A stretch of 8,155 nt of DNA from the NCBI GenBank assembly GCA_028288775.1, contig JAQGHP010000387.1, positions 1 through 8,155 on the forward strand, in the 5' to 3' direction. The translations under genes were made by a program, and so were the position numbers. The first letter of the stretch is position 1. Each line of letters opens with the position of its first letter. The DNA comes from Phycisphaerales bacterium (lineage in GTDB: Bacteria > Planctomycetota > Phycisphaerae > Tepidisphaerales > Tepidisphaeraceae). Shown here piece by piece: positions 1 to 5,771 of this stretch. The notes under the pieces were generated by a model, which saw only the letters and a list, made by a program, of their open reading frames with translations, had not been told where the DNA came from and did not search any database.

Positions 1-61
1 ATGTTTTCTGCTACTATCGGACCTGCCGTGGAATTTCCTCAAAAGATGTGGGGAAAGATGA

Positions 62-79
62 GAGTACGCCCACCCTACA
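62..79. repeat. Single arm of the GTACTCGCCCACC palindromic repeat family
   Basis: These 18 bases match 17 of 18 positions of the right arm of the large inverted repeat at 3173-3196 (compare 3180-3197, GAGTACACCCACCCTACA). The only change is G for A at position 68. No partner arm is visible nearby, so this is a solitary or decayed copy of a dispersed element. The rest of positions 1-61 shows nothing I can support as a gene. Confidence 0.65.
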
Positions 80-125
80 TGGTTTGGAATTCCGGCGCAA
101 TTCGACGTTCCGTCCCTCGCCCTAT

Positions 126-153
126 CCCTCTCCCCCGACTACGAGGGAGGGGG
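126..153. repeat. Polypyrimidine/polypurine inverted repeat in the deacetylase leader
   Basis: A C/T-rich arm (126-134) can pair with a G/A-rich arm (145-153) around a 10-nt loop, giving nine pairs with one G-U wobble when read on the plus strand. Such CCCTCTCCC...GAGGGAGGG stretches are a common kind of dispersed intergenic repeat. It could equally be a terminator for a gene upstream of the window, but there is no T-run, so I do not call it one. Confidence 0.4.
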
Positions 154-160
154 GACCAGA

Positions 161-178
161 GTCGGCCCTCTGGCCGAC
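161..178 (+). other. Perfect 7-bp stem-loop just upstream of the deacetylase start
   Basis: GTCGGCC (161-167) and GGCCGAC (172-178) form a perfect stem with a 4-nt CTCT loop. It ends 8 nt before the ATG at 187, where a ribosome binding site would sit. No Shine-Dalgarno sequence is visible between the hairpin and the start codon. It could be a leader hairpin that limits translation, the end of the preceding repeat element, or chance in GC-rich DNA. Confidence 0.4.
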
Positions 179-186
179 CAACTTGA

Positions 187-963
187 ATGATCCGTGGATC
201 TGAACAATTTCTCGCAATCGGCGGCGTGCTCATCGCCGGCGCGGTCACGCATGGGACGTTCTTCCCGCAGAGCCGAGTATTCGGGCAGGTGATTTCGCAC
301 GGCAGCGCGGACGGCGCGGCGCGGGTGGCGCTGACGTTCGACGACGGGCCGACCGCGGGGGCGACCGATCGGGTGCTCGACATGCTGGGGGAATTGGGCG
401 TGAAGGCGGCGTTCTTCCTTGTCGGGAGGAACGTGGAGAGGGAGCCACGGCTCACCGAGCGCATTGCCGCGGAGGGGCACCTTATCGGCAATCATACCTA
501 CGACCATTTCCGCCTGGGGATGTTCGGCCTCGCGCGATTTTGGAACGAACAGATCGGACGGACCGATAAGGCGATCGAGCAGGCGACCGGCCTGCGGCCG
601 GCGCTGTTTCGCCCGCCGGTCGGGCACAAGACGCCGTTCATCATGGCCGCGGCGGCGCGGGGCGGGCATGCGGTGGTGACCTGGAACCGGCGCGCGTTGG
701 ACGGGATGAGGACGACGCCCGAGCGCATCGTGGATCGTGTCGCGCCGCATAGCTGGGCGGGCGACATCATCCTTCTGCACGATGGGGTCGAGCCCCGCAG
801 CCGGCGCGACCCTGCCGCGAGCGTCGCGGCAGTGAGGCCGTTGATCAACGCCCTGCGCGACCGCGGTCTTGAGCCCGTGCGGCTCGATGAGCTTACGGGG
901 CTGCGACCTTATCGGGACGCGCCGGAACCGAGCGGAACAGAAAACTTGCGATCGCGAACGTGA
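187..963 (+). CDS. NodB-type polysaccharide deacetylase (carbohydrate esterase family 4), N-terminally anchored
   Basis: This is a 258-residue protein of the metal-dependent deacetylase family, which removes N- or O-acetyl groups from envelope polysaccharides. All family motifs are visible: TFDDGP at 50-55 (D52 catalytic base, D53 metal), HTYDH at 103-107 (metal ligands H103 and H107), RPPVG at 142-146, W166...D172, and LLHD at 196-199 (H198 catalytic). A hydrophobic stretch at about 8-26 suggests a signal anchor, placing the enzyme at or outside the inner membrane. The ATG at 187 directly follows an in-frame TGA (184-186), so no earlier start is possible. There is no clear Shine-Dalgarno site. 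The last 23 codons overlap the end of the convergent glycosyltransferase gene; this tail lies beyond the conserved domain. The substrate cannot be told from sequence. Confidence 0.9.
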   Translation: MIRGSEQFLAIGGVLIAGAVTHGTFFPQSRVFGQVISHGSADGAARVALTFDDGPTAGATDRVLDMLGELGVKAAFFLVGRNVEREPRLTERIAAEGHLIGNHTYDHFRLGMFGLARFWNEQIGRTDKAIEQATGLRPALFRPPVGHKTPFIMAAAARGGHAVVTWNRRALDGMRTTPERIVDRVAPHSWAGDIILLHDGVEPRSRRDPAASVAAVRPLINALRDRGLEPVRLDELTGLRPYRDAPEPSGTENLRSRT

Positions 964-2140
964 TCACGGCCATCCCAGTTCCGATCAGCGTCGCACCCAC
1001 AATCCAATCCAGCAGCAGCGGCAGCATCGCCTGGAACACGTGGCCGTCCATCGGCCGGATAAGGCCTTTCCAAGTCAGGCGCGACCCGTGCAGGAGCAGG
1101 TGCCCGAGCCAGATCGCCGCGGCGATGAGCAGCGGGCCGACCGGCGGAGTCGAGGCCTTGGATCCCACTACCACGGCGAGCGGATGCAGGTGCAGTCGGC
1201 GGGCGACGTACAGGGCGAGAAGCGTCTGCACGCCGAATACGGGCAAATTCGCGATAAATACGCCGACCGCGATTCCGCTGGCCAGTTCGGTGCGGCCGAA
1301 ATCCCCCCGCCGCAATTCGCGCCATGCCCGCAGTGGATTCAGCCACTGCCCCAGGCCGCGCCAGAACGGCGGGGTAGCGAGCGCCTGGCCCGCGGGGTAT
1401 TTGGCATGCGGCCAGCCGCTAAGCCGGCGCAGGAGTAGTCGCGCGTGTAAGGCGGCCGCACGCAGCTTGTCGGGCAATGAGAGTGAATACAATGGATCGG
1501 ACCCCGGCACGGTGGCGTTGCCGATCGTCACCTGGAGAATCCGGCACCCGGCCCACGCCGCTCGGGCGAGGATTTCCACTTCGTACAAGACGCCGCGGGC
1601 GCGGCATTGGGCGAGCGGGGCCAGCGCGAGCGGGTAAACGCGCCAGCGGGAGTGGGGGTTGCGCACGGCGATGCCCGTTTCGAGGCGCAGAAGGATGGAG
1701 GTGAGACGGGTTGACCGTCCGCCGCGTGGCGGACCCGAGGCGCCCGCATCAGGGATTCCGAGGATCAGTGCATGGCGGTGTTCTCGGGCGGCGGAGATCA
1801 GCATATCGATCGTCGCGCAGGCGTGACTGCCATGGGGGCCAAGGGTCAACGCATGCGTGTGGCCTGATTTCTCCGCGGCGGCAAAGCCGGCACGCAGGAG
1901 CGTGCCGCGCCCGCCCGGGCGTTCGCAATGAACAACGGTGACTTGCGCCTCGGAATTATCGCGCTGCAGTCGAGCGAAAACCTCGGAAGCATTCGTCGTC
2001 GCCGTGCCGTCGTCCACAAGGATGATCGGCAGACCGATTCCCGCGAGTTCGTCGCACTGCGCGAAGGGTATGCCCGGTGGTTCGTTGACGAGTACAACGA
2101 TCGCGGGCGAGAAGGCGGGGCTTTTAGTGGCAGCGCTCAT
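893..2140 (-). CDS. Degenerate family-2 glycosyltransferase domain fused to DUF2062 membrane domain
   Basis: This is a 415-residue protein. Residues about 12-210 resemble the dolichyl-phosphate mannose synthase type of GT2 glycosyltransferase: the nucleotide-site VDDGT at 42-46, an RPGGRGTLLRAGF segment at 74-86 where the family has a K-G-A-a-x-x-x-G pattern, and RWRVYPL at 165-171 where the family has GfRvyp. The metal-binding D-x-D, expected in an LDADGQH-like segment, is replaced by LGPHGSH at 100-106, so classic catalysis is doubtful. Residues about 280-402 match DUF2062, with GIAVGVFIANLPVFGVQTLL at 289-308 and three likely membrane segments. I chose the ATG at 2140 because homology begins just after it; an ATG at 2167 would add nine residues. 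No strong ribosome binding site supports either. It is divergent from the methyltransferase (75-nt gap) and convergent with the deacetylase. A role in envelope glycan or lipid handling is inference. Confidence 0.83.
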   Translation of the reverse strand: MSAATKSPAFSPAIVVLVNEPPGIPFAQCDELAGIGLPIILVDDGTATTNASEVFARLQRDNSEAQVTVVHCERPGGRGTLLRAGFAAAEKSGHTHALTLGPHGSHACATIDMLISAAREHRHALILGIPDAGASGPPRGGRSTRLTSILLRLETGIAVRNPHSRWRVYPLALAPLAQCRARGVLYEVEILARAAWAGCRILQVTIGNATVPGSDPLYSLSLPDKLRAAALHARLLLRRLSGWPHAKYPAGQALATPPFWRGLGQWLNPLRAWRELRRGDFGRTELASGIAVGVFIANLPVFGVQTLLALYVARRLHLHPLAVVVGSKASTPPVGPLLIAAAIWLGHLLLHGSRLTWKGLIRPMDGHVFQAMLPLLLDWIVGATLIGTGMAVITFAIASFLFRSVPARPDKVAAP

Positions 2141-2215
2141 CGAATGACCGTGACGGACGGGGTGCATTGTCCGGCTTGTTCCCGCTTGTGCAATTCTTCC
2201 GGTACACTTGAGGGA

Positions 2216-2983
2216 ATGGATGGAAAGGACCAGCCTGCCAGGGCCGCAATCGCGCCGCATCCGCCGCTGCATCGGTACTACGGCGATGAGCGGCAACGAC
2301 GGTCGTTCGTGCGCGAAATCTTCGACAGCACCGCGACGGATTATGATCGCGTGGAGCGGGCGATGGCGCTGGGCACCGGGCCGTGGTATCGGCGGCAGGC
2401 GCTGGCGCGGGCGGGGCTGCGGCCGGGGATGAAGGTGCTGGACGTGGCGGTGGGCACGGGGCTCGTGGCGCGGGAAGCCGTTACGCTCACGGGCGATTCG
2501 CGGCTCGTATTGGGCGTGGACCCGAGCGCGGGAATGCTCGCCGAGACGTGCCGACAGCTTTCGATCCGCGTGGTGCGCGGGACGGGGGAGCAGCTTCCGC
2601 TACGGGACGACGCCTTCGATTTCCTGAGCATGGGATATGCCATGCGGCACCTGAGCGACCTGGCGGTGACGTTCCGCGAATTCCATCGCGTGCTCAAGCC
2701 CGGCGGGGCGGCGTGCGTGCTGGAGATCACCCGGCCGACCGGTCGGCTGTCCCTGGCACTGTTGCGGGTTTACATGCGGGCGATGGTGCCGTTCATCTCG
2801 CGCCTGACGGCGCGCACGGCGCAAAGCCCCCTTCTATGGCAATACTACTGGGACACCATCGAAGCGTGCGTGCCGCCGGAACGCGTGATGGCGGCGATGC
2901 GCGACGCGGGGTTCGTGGACGTGAAACGGCGGGTGGAACTGGGCGTGTTTTCGGAATACACGGGAAGGAAGCTGGGCGCGTGA
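2216..2983 (+). CDS. UbiE/MenG-like class I SAM-dependent methyltransferase
   Basis: This is a 255-residue protein. The N-terminal VREIFDSTATDYDRV segment (32-46) and a GTGPWYRRQAL segment (53-63) are the UbiE/COQ5 signature region. SAM-binding motif I is LDVAVGTG at 75-82, the ribose-binding acid is D102 in GVDPSAGML, EQLPLRDDAFD is at 125-135, and post-motif RVLKPGG is at 158-164. UbiE/MenG enzymes C-methylate the quinone ring, which would fit the complex I genes nearby in supplying menaquinone. However, the family's GLRNV segment reads AMRHLSD here (142-148) and the Y-x-Y-L segment reads LLWQYYWDTI (206-215), so another substrate is possible and I assign no symbol. The ATG at 2216 is preceded closely by GAGGGA (2210-2215), unusually tight spacing for a ribosome binding site. 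An in-frame extension back to 1928 exists but overlaps the opposite gene and has no methyltransferase similarity. Confidence 0.87.
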   Translation: MDGKDQPARAAIAPHPPLHRYYGDERQRRSFVREIFDSTATDYDRVERAMALGTGPWYRRQALARAGLRPGMKVLDVAVGTGLVAREAVTLTGDSRLVLGVDPSAGMLAETCRQLSIRVVRGTGEQLPLRDDAFDFLSMGYAMRHLSDLAVTFREFHRVLKPGGAACVLEITRPTGRLSLALLRVYMRAMVPFISRLTARTAQSPLLWQYYWDTIEACVPPERVMAAMRDAGFVDVKRRVELGVFSEYTGRKLGA

Positions 2984-3000
2984 ACTCCGTGTAGCGTTCG

Positions 3001-3018
3001 GCGGCTATTGTCAGCCGC
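3001..3018 (+). other. Stem-loop downstream of the methyltransferase gene
   Basis: GCGGCT (3001-3006) and AGCCGC (3013-3018) form a perfect 6-bp stem around ATTGTC, 17 nt after the methyltransferase stop codon. It could aid transcript ending or stability, but no U-run follows (the next bases are GGAAATCC), so it is not a classical intrinsic terminator. It may also be a fragment of a dispersed repeat. Confidence 0.45.
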
Positions 3019-3030
3019 GGAAATCCCAAA

Positions 3031-3077
3031 TTCGAATCCCCGAAATCCGAATCAAGTCCGAATGACGAAATTCGAAT
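3031..3077. repeat. Four short degenerate direct repeats, T(T/C)CGAAT
   Basis: Copies lie at 3031-3037, 3046-3052, 3057-3063 and 3071-3077, separated by 4 to 8 nt of A-rich sequence such as GAAAT and GACGAAA. The tract is clearly richer in A and T than the flanking genes. Repeats are too short and uneven for a CRISPR array. They could be protein-binding sites or a slippage-derived tract; nothing in the sequence decides. Confidence 0.5.
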
Positions 3078-3090
3078 GACAACGAATTCA

Positions 3091-3253
3091 GCACAAAGGG
3101 CACAGAGGAATTGGGTAGGGTGGGTGTACTCGCCCACCGCTGCATCGAATCGCCAGTGCCTGTTCAAAAAATGGTGGGCGAGTACACCCACCCTACATTG
3201 GTATTCTCTGTGCGTTTCCTCTCTGTGCTCTTTGGCCTCTGTGGTCTTTGTGC
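3091..3253. repeat. Nested palindromic element upstream of the PagL-like gene
   Basis: The inner inverted repeat is perfect over 24 bp: 3115-3138 (begins GTAGGGTGGGTG) and 3173-3196 (ends CACCCACCCTAC), with a 34-nt loop. Outside it, 3091-3108 (GCACAAAGGGCACAGAGG) pairs with 3236-3253 at 16 of 18 positions. The right flank adds further CTCTGTG copies at about 3204-3242. The whole unit spans about 163 bp and holds no open frame resembling a protein. A related arm lies at 62-79. This looks like a small non-autonomous, MITE- or REP-like repeat; no transposase is in the window. It ends 53 nt before the PagL-like start, so any promoter of that gene must lie within or just after it. Confidence 0.75.
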
Positions 3254-3290
3254 GAGTTTCGCGTTGCCGTGAACAGGTTCTGCAAGTTTC

Positions 3291-3299
3291 AGGGAGGAG
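3291..3299 (+). promoter_or_regulatory. Strong Shine-Dalgarno site deciding the PagL-like GTG start
   Basis: AGGGAGGAG lies 7 nt upstream of GTG 3307. This selects GTG over the in-frame TTG at 3301 (1 nt away, too close) and the ATG at 3319. It is the clearest ribosome binding site in the window. Confidence 0.8.
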
Positions 3300-3306
3300 T
3301 TTGCCT

Positions 3307-3873
3307 GTGCGAATTGCGATGATCCTTGCGTGCATTGGGGTTGCCTTCGTGGTTGTGCGACCGCTTGCCGCGGCCGAGGCGACACAGCCGGCCGCGAGTT
3401 TTCCCAAGGGGACGTTTAGCCTCACGCTCGATGGCGGGTACGCCAGCGCGTTCGACAGCAGCCGGGCGACGGTCGAGACGGCGTCGGTAGGATTGGGCTA
3501 TTACTTCCTCGACAACGTGTCGATGAACGTCGAATTTTCGGGATACGGGATCCAGCAACCCGGCCCGGACGCGGTCGTCGGCGGGGGCGAACTGCTGCTG
3601 CGGCATCACCTGTGGAACATCGACCGCTTTTCGATCTTCGCGGACGTGGGCGGCGGCGCGTGGTATGGGACGGCGCGGTTTCCCGCCGGGGGGACGAATT
3701 TCAACTTCAGCGTGGAGACCGGCCTTGGTGCGACGTACCGCCTGCGTGACAACTTGTACCTGCTCGGCGGGGCACGCTATCTGCACTTTTCCAACGCACA
3801 CCTCGAAGGGCCAAAACGCAATCCCTCGATCAATGCGATTGAAGGGTATGTGGGGGTGATGGTTACGTTTTAA
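3307..3873 (+). CDS. Secreted acyloxyacyl hydrolase, PagL-like lipid A 3-O-deacylase
   Basis: With the GTG start the protein has 188 residues. Residues 1-23 form a signal peptide: a hydrophobic core from about 3 to 17, then PLAAA|EA near 19-25. The mature part is a run of alternating strands rich in Gly and aromatics and ends in Phe, as in 8-stranded outer-membrane barrels. YLHFSNAHLEG at 158-168 matches the PagL active site H-x-S-N, giving H160 and S162 as the likely catalytic pair. E179 (INAIEGYVGV) is the candidate for the third residue, although it is further from the Ser (17 residues) than in Pseudomonas PagL (12, from memory). PagL enzymes remove the 3-position acyl chain of lipid A in the outer membrane. 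It stands alone between two repeat-rich gaps. A barrel protein without this activity remains possible. Confidence 0.8.
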   Translation: MRIAMILACIGVAFVVVRPLAAAEATQPAASFPKGTFSLTLDGGYASAFDSSRATVETASVGLGYYFLDNVSMNVEFSGYGIQQPGPDAVVGGGELLLRHHLWNIDRFSIFADVGGGAWYGTARFPAGGTNFNFSVETGLGATYRLRDNLYLLGGARYLHFSNAHLEGPKRNPSINAIEGYVGVMVTF

Positions 3874-3927
3874 CAACGCGGCTACGACGGCATTCGCGGA
3901 GCGAGTCCCGGCCCCGGGTTATGGTGC

Positions 3928-4020
3928 CTCAGCCCCGGAGGGGCGAAAGAGCTTAGCCCACGGCGCGAGCCGTGGGTGGCAATATATTCGATACAACCAG
4001 CCCCGGAGGGGCGTAAGAAG
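3928..4020 (+). repeat. Composite hairpin repeat, copy 1
   Basis: The unit is modular. Box A, AGCCCCGGAGGGGCG (3931-3945), is a GCCCC/GGGGC mini-hairpin. A GAAAGAGCTTAG linker follows, then box B, CCCACGGC-GCGA-GCCGTGGG (3957-3976), a perfect 8-bp stem with a 4-nt loop. After a variable spacer (3977-3999) comes box A again (3999-4013) followed by TAAGAA. Its inverted partner is at 4166-4254. The first copy begins 55 nt after the PagL-like stop. Confidence 0.85.
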
Positions 4021-4088
4021 CGTGGAATCGGCGAATGGGCTGGCGGCACGGGACGCGTGGGGTGGTGCGGAGTGGATCTTCGGTCCCA

Positions 4089-4102
4089 CCGGGCCGGCCC
4101 GG
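4089..4102. repeat. 14-bp perfect palindrome between the two composite repeats
   Basis: CCGGGCCGGCCCGG reads the same on both strands. It sits in the 145-nt segment (4021-4165) separating the two inverted composite repeats. Apart from this palindrome I see no gene or site in that segment. Chance is possible in such GC-rich sequence. Confidence 0.4.
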
Positions 4103-4165
4103 CGCTGGAACCGCATTCACCGAACAAACCATCCGATCGTCGGACGCTGCTTGGAAATCCGGTGG

Positions 4166-4254
4166 TTCTTACGCCCCTCCGGGGCTAGCGCGTGCGGATG
4201 TTTTCCCACGGCTCACGCCGTGGGCTAAGTTCTTTCGCCCCTCCGGGGCTGAGG
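4166..4254 (-). repeat. Composite hairpin repeat, copy 2 (inverted), abutting the nuoF stop
   Basis: Read on the minus strand this has the same order as copy 1: CCTCAGCCCCGGAGGGGCG, a GAAAGAACTTAG linker, box B CCCACGGC-GTGA-GCCGTGGG (4204-4223), a spacer, then box A again and TAAGAACC. Boxes A are identical to copy 1 and box B differs only in its loop (GTGA for GCGA). The inner spacer (AAAACATCCGCACGCGCT) is unrelated to that of copy 1. It begins 4 nt after the nuoF stop codon, so it probably forms the 3' end of that transcript and could protect or terminate it. Confidence 0.85.
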
Positions 4255-4258
4255 ACAA

Positions 4259-5611
4259 TCACCCCCGCGTATTCGACCCCATCGGCGTGGCCACGTTGCT
4301 GCGGCCGCGCTTGACGGTGAGCTGCACCATCGGTTCTTCCGGGCAGCGGGCGGCGAATTCTTCGTAGAACTTGTTGATGAATGTGCGCGTGGCCCACGAG
4401 GTGCCATCCGCCAGGCCGCAGATGGTGGTGCCGGGCATGATGCCCATGGTCTTTTCCAGTTCCATCAGCAGGTCGATGTCGCGGGCGCGGCCCATGCCGT
4501 CCATGATGCGGTTGAGGATTTTGATCATCCACCCGCTGCCTTCGCGGCAGGGCGTGCATTGGCCGCAGGATTCGTGGGCGTAGAAGCGCACGCAGTTGCG
4601 CAACGCGGCGACCATGTCGGTGTGCTCGTTCATGACGATCATGCCGGCGGTGCCCAGGCCCAGGCATCCGCCGCGGAAACGGACGTCGTCGAAATCGAGC
4701 TTGATGTCGAGTTGATCGGGGCCGAGCACGCCCATGGAAATTCCGCCGCAGATCGCGGCCTTGTACTTGCCGCCCTTCATGCCGCCGGAGTGGTGGTTGA
4801 TCGCGTAGTCGAGCGTGATGCCCAGTTCGTCTTCATAGACGCCGGGCTTGTTCACGTGGCCGGACATGCCGTAGAGCTTGGGGCCCGGCGAGCTCTTGGT
4901 GCCCATGGTTTTGAACCAGTCCGCGCCGCGTTCGAGGATCGGCGGGACGAGGCAGAGCGTTTCGACGTTGTTGATGACGGTGGGCCGGGCGAACGCGCCG
5001 GCGATGGCGGGGAAAGGAGGCTTGTTGCGCGGCCAGCCGCGTTTGCCTTCGAGGGCTTCGAGCAGGCCGGTCTCTTCGCCGCAGATGTATGCGCCAGCGC
5101 CGCGGTGGACGTAGCACTCGAGTTTGTGGCCAGAGCCGAAGATCCCCTTCTGGCCGAAGACGCCCTTCTCGTAGGCTTCCTTCAGCGCGCGTTCGAGGAC
5201 CTTGGCCTCGTGGTGGTATTCGCCGCGAATGAAGATGTATGCGACGTCCACCTGCGTGGCGAGCGCGCAGATGGCAATGCCTTCGAGCATGGAGTGCGGG
5301 TCGTAGTCGATGAGGTAGCGGTCTTTGAAGGTGCCGGGCTCGGATTCATCGGCATTGACGGCGAGGTAGTGCGGCCCCTTCTTTTCCTTGGGGATGAAGG
5401 ACCATTTCTGGCCCGCGGAGAAGCCGGCCCCGCCGCGACCGCGAAGCCCTGAGTCGGTGACGAGCTTGATGATGTCGTCGGGCTTCATGTCCAGCGCCTT
5501 GCGGAGCATGGCGTATCCGCCGGTGGCGACGTATTCGTCGTACCAGTGGACGTGGCGCTTGGCGGGGTCGAGGTCGATGCGTTTGGTGAGGACGGGTTCG
5601 GTGAAAGCCAT
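4259..5611 (-). CDS. nuoF: NADH-quinone oxidoreductase subunit F (NADH-binding, FMN, 4Fe-4S)
   Basis: This 450-residue protein is of normal NuoF length. It is the entry point for electrons into complex I: it binds NADH, reduces FMN and passes electrons to a 4Fe-4S cluster (N3). Visible motifs are GRGGAGFSAGQKW at 58-70 (NADH site; the family usually has GFPTG), NADESEPGTFKDR at 86-98 (FMN site), GAGAYICGEETGLLEALEGK at 171-190, and PTVINNVET at 210-218. The cluster ligands are C349, C352 and C355 in ESCGQCTPC, plus C398 in GTTICGL. The ATG at 5611 gives the expected N-terminus; upstream codons offer no better start and there is no Shine-Dalgarno site. It lies downstream of nuoE, the phosphatase and the small protein on the same strand, after a 129-nt gap with an inverted repeat. 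No nuoG follows; the next gene is convergent. Confidence 0.97.
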   Translation of the reverse strand: MAFTEPVLTKRIDLDPAKRHVHWYDEYVATGGYAMLRKALDMKPDDIIKLVTDSGLRGRGGAGFSAGQKWSFIPKEKKGPHYLAVNADESEPGTFKDRYLIDYDPHSMLEGIAICALATQVDVAYIFIRGEYHHEAKVLERALKEAYEKGVFGQKGIFGSGHKLECYVHRGAGAYICGEETGLLEALEGKRGWPRNKPPFPAIAGAFARPTVINNVETLCLVPPILERGADWFKTMGTKSSPGPKLYGMSGHVNKPGVYEDELGITLDYAINHHSGGMKGGKYKAAICGGISMGVLGPDQLDIKLDFDDVRFRGGCLGLGTAGMIVMNEHTDMVAALRNCVRFYAHESCGQCTPCREGSGWMIKILNRIMDGMGRARDIDLLMELEKTMGIMPGTTICGLADGTSWATRTFINKFYEEFAARCPEEPMVQLTVKRGRSNVATPMGSNTRG

Positions 5612-5649
5612 GTTTGTATGCTCAAGAAAGGGAAGCGGGATAAATGGGA

Positions 5650-5771
5650 GCCAGGAGCGAGAAGCCAGGAGCCAGAAGAAGAGCGGGAACGGCGTACCGT
5701 TCGGGCGGAAGGCGTCGTGGTGTTTTGGGATCTGCCGAACTCATTCTGGCTCCTGGCTTCTGGCTCCTGGC
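5650..5771. repeat. GCCAGGAGCCAGAAG inverted repeat between the small protein gene and nuoF
   Basis: The left arm (5650-5677) and right arm (5744-5771) are complementary at 27 of 28 positions, with a 66-nt loop. Each arm is built from two tandem copies of GCCAGGAGC(C/G)AGAA. The right arm lies inside the 3' end of the small gene at 5741-5992 and encodes its last residues. The pair forms most of the gap before nuoF and could fold in the mRNA. It is a second repeat family, unrelated to those at 3091-3253 and 3928-4254. Confidence 0.85.

Noticed and set aside
1..186. Open frame of 61 codons at the left edge, plus strand
   Set aside because: It runs through repeat arms and hairpins, has low-complexity Pro/Arg content and no family likeness; it is the leader of the deacetylase gene.
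960..1637. Plus-strand open frames of up to 225 codons antisense to the GT-DUF2062 gene
   Set aside because: Arg/Ser/Pro-rich shadow translations; DUF2062 and GT2 features are on the minus strand.
1928..2215. 96-residue N-terminal extension of the methyltransferase
   Set aside because: It is antisense to the start of the GT-DUF2062 gene, is rich in Arg, and has no methyltransferase features; the family N-terminus begins after 2216.
2141..2215. A divergent promoter between the GT-DUF2062 and methyltransferase genes
   Set aside because: One must exist nearby, but I found only a weak TACACT with no -35 at proper spacing, so no site is called.
2141..2296. 52-residue N-terminal extension of the GT-DUF2062 protein from a TTG
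   Set aside because: It overlaps the divergent methyltransferase start and lacks GT2 likeness; homology begins just after ATG 2140.
3031..3080. Possible CRISPR array from the TTCGAAT copies
   Set aside because: Repeats are only 7 nt, degenerate, with 4-8 nt spacing and no cas genes.
3076..3306. 77-residue N-terminal extension of the PagL-like protein
   Set aside because: It translates the palindromic repeat, and the strong Shine-Dalgarno site plus signal peptide fix the start at GTG 3307.
4559..5452. Plus-strand 297-codon open frame antisense to nuoF
   Set aside because: It is a shadow of nuoF codon bias (Ala/Val/Glu-rich mirror); nuoF has every expected motif on the other strand.
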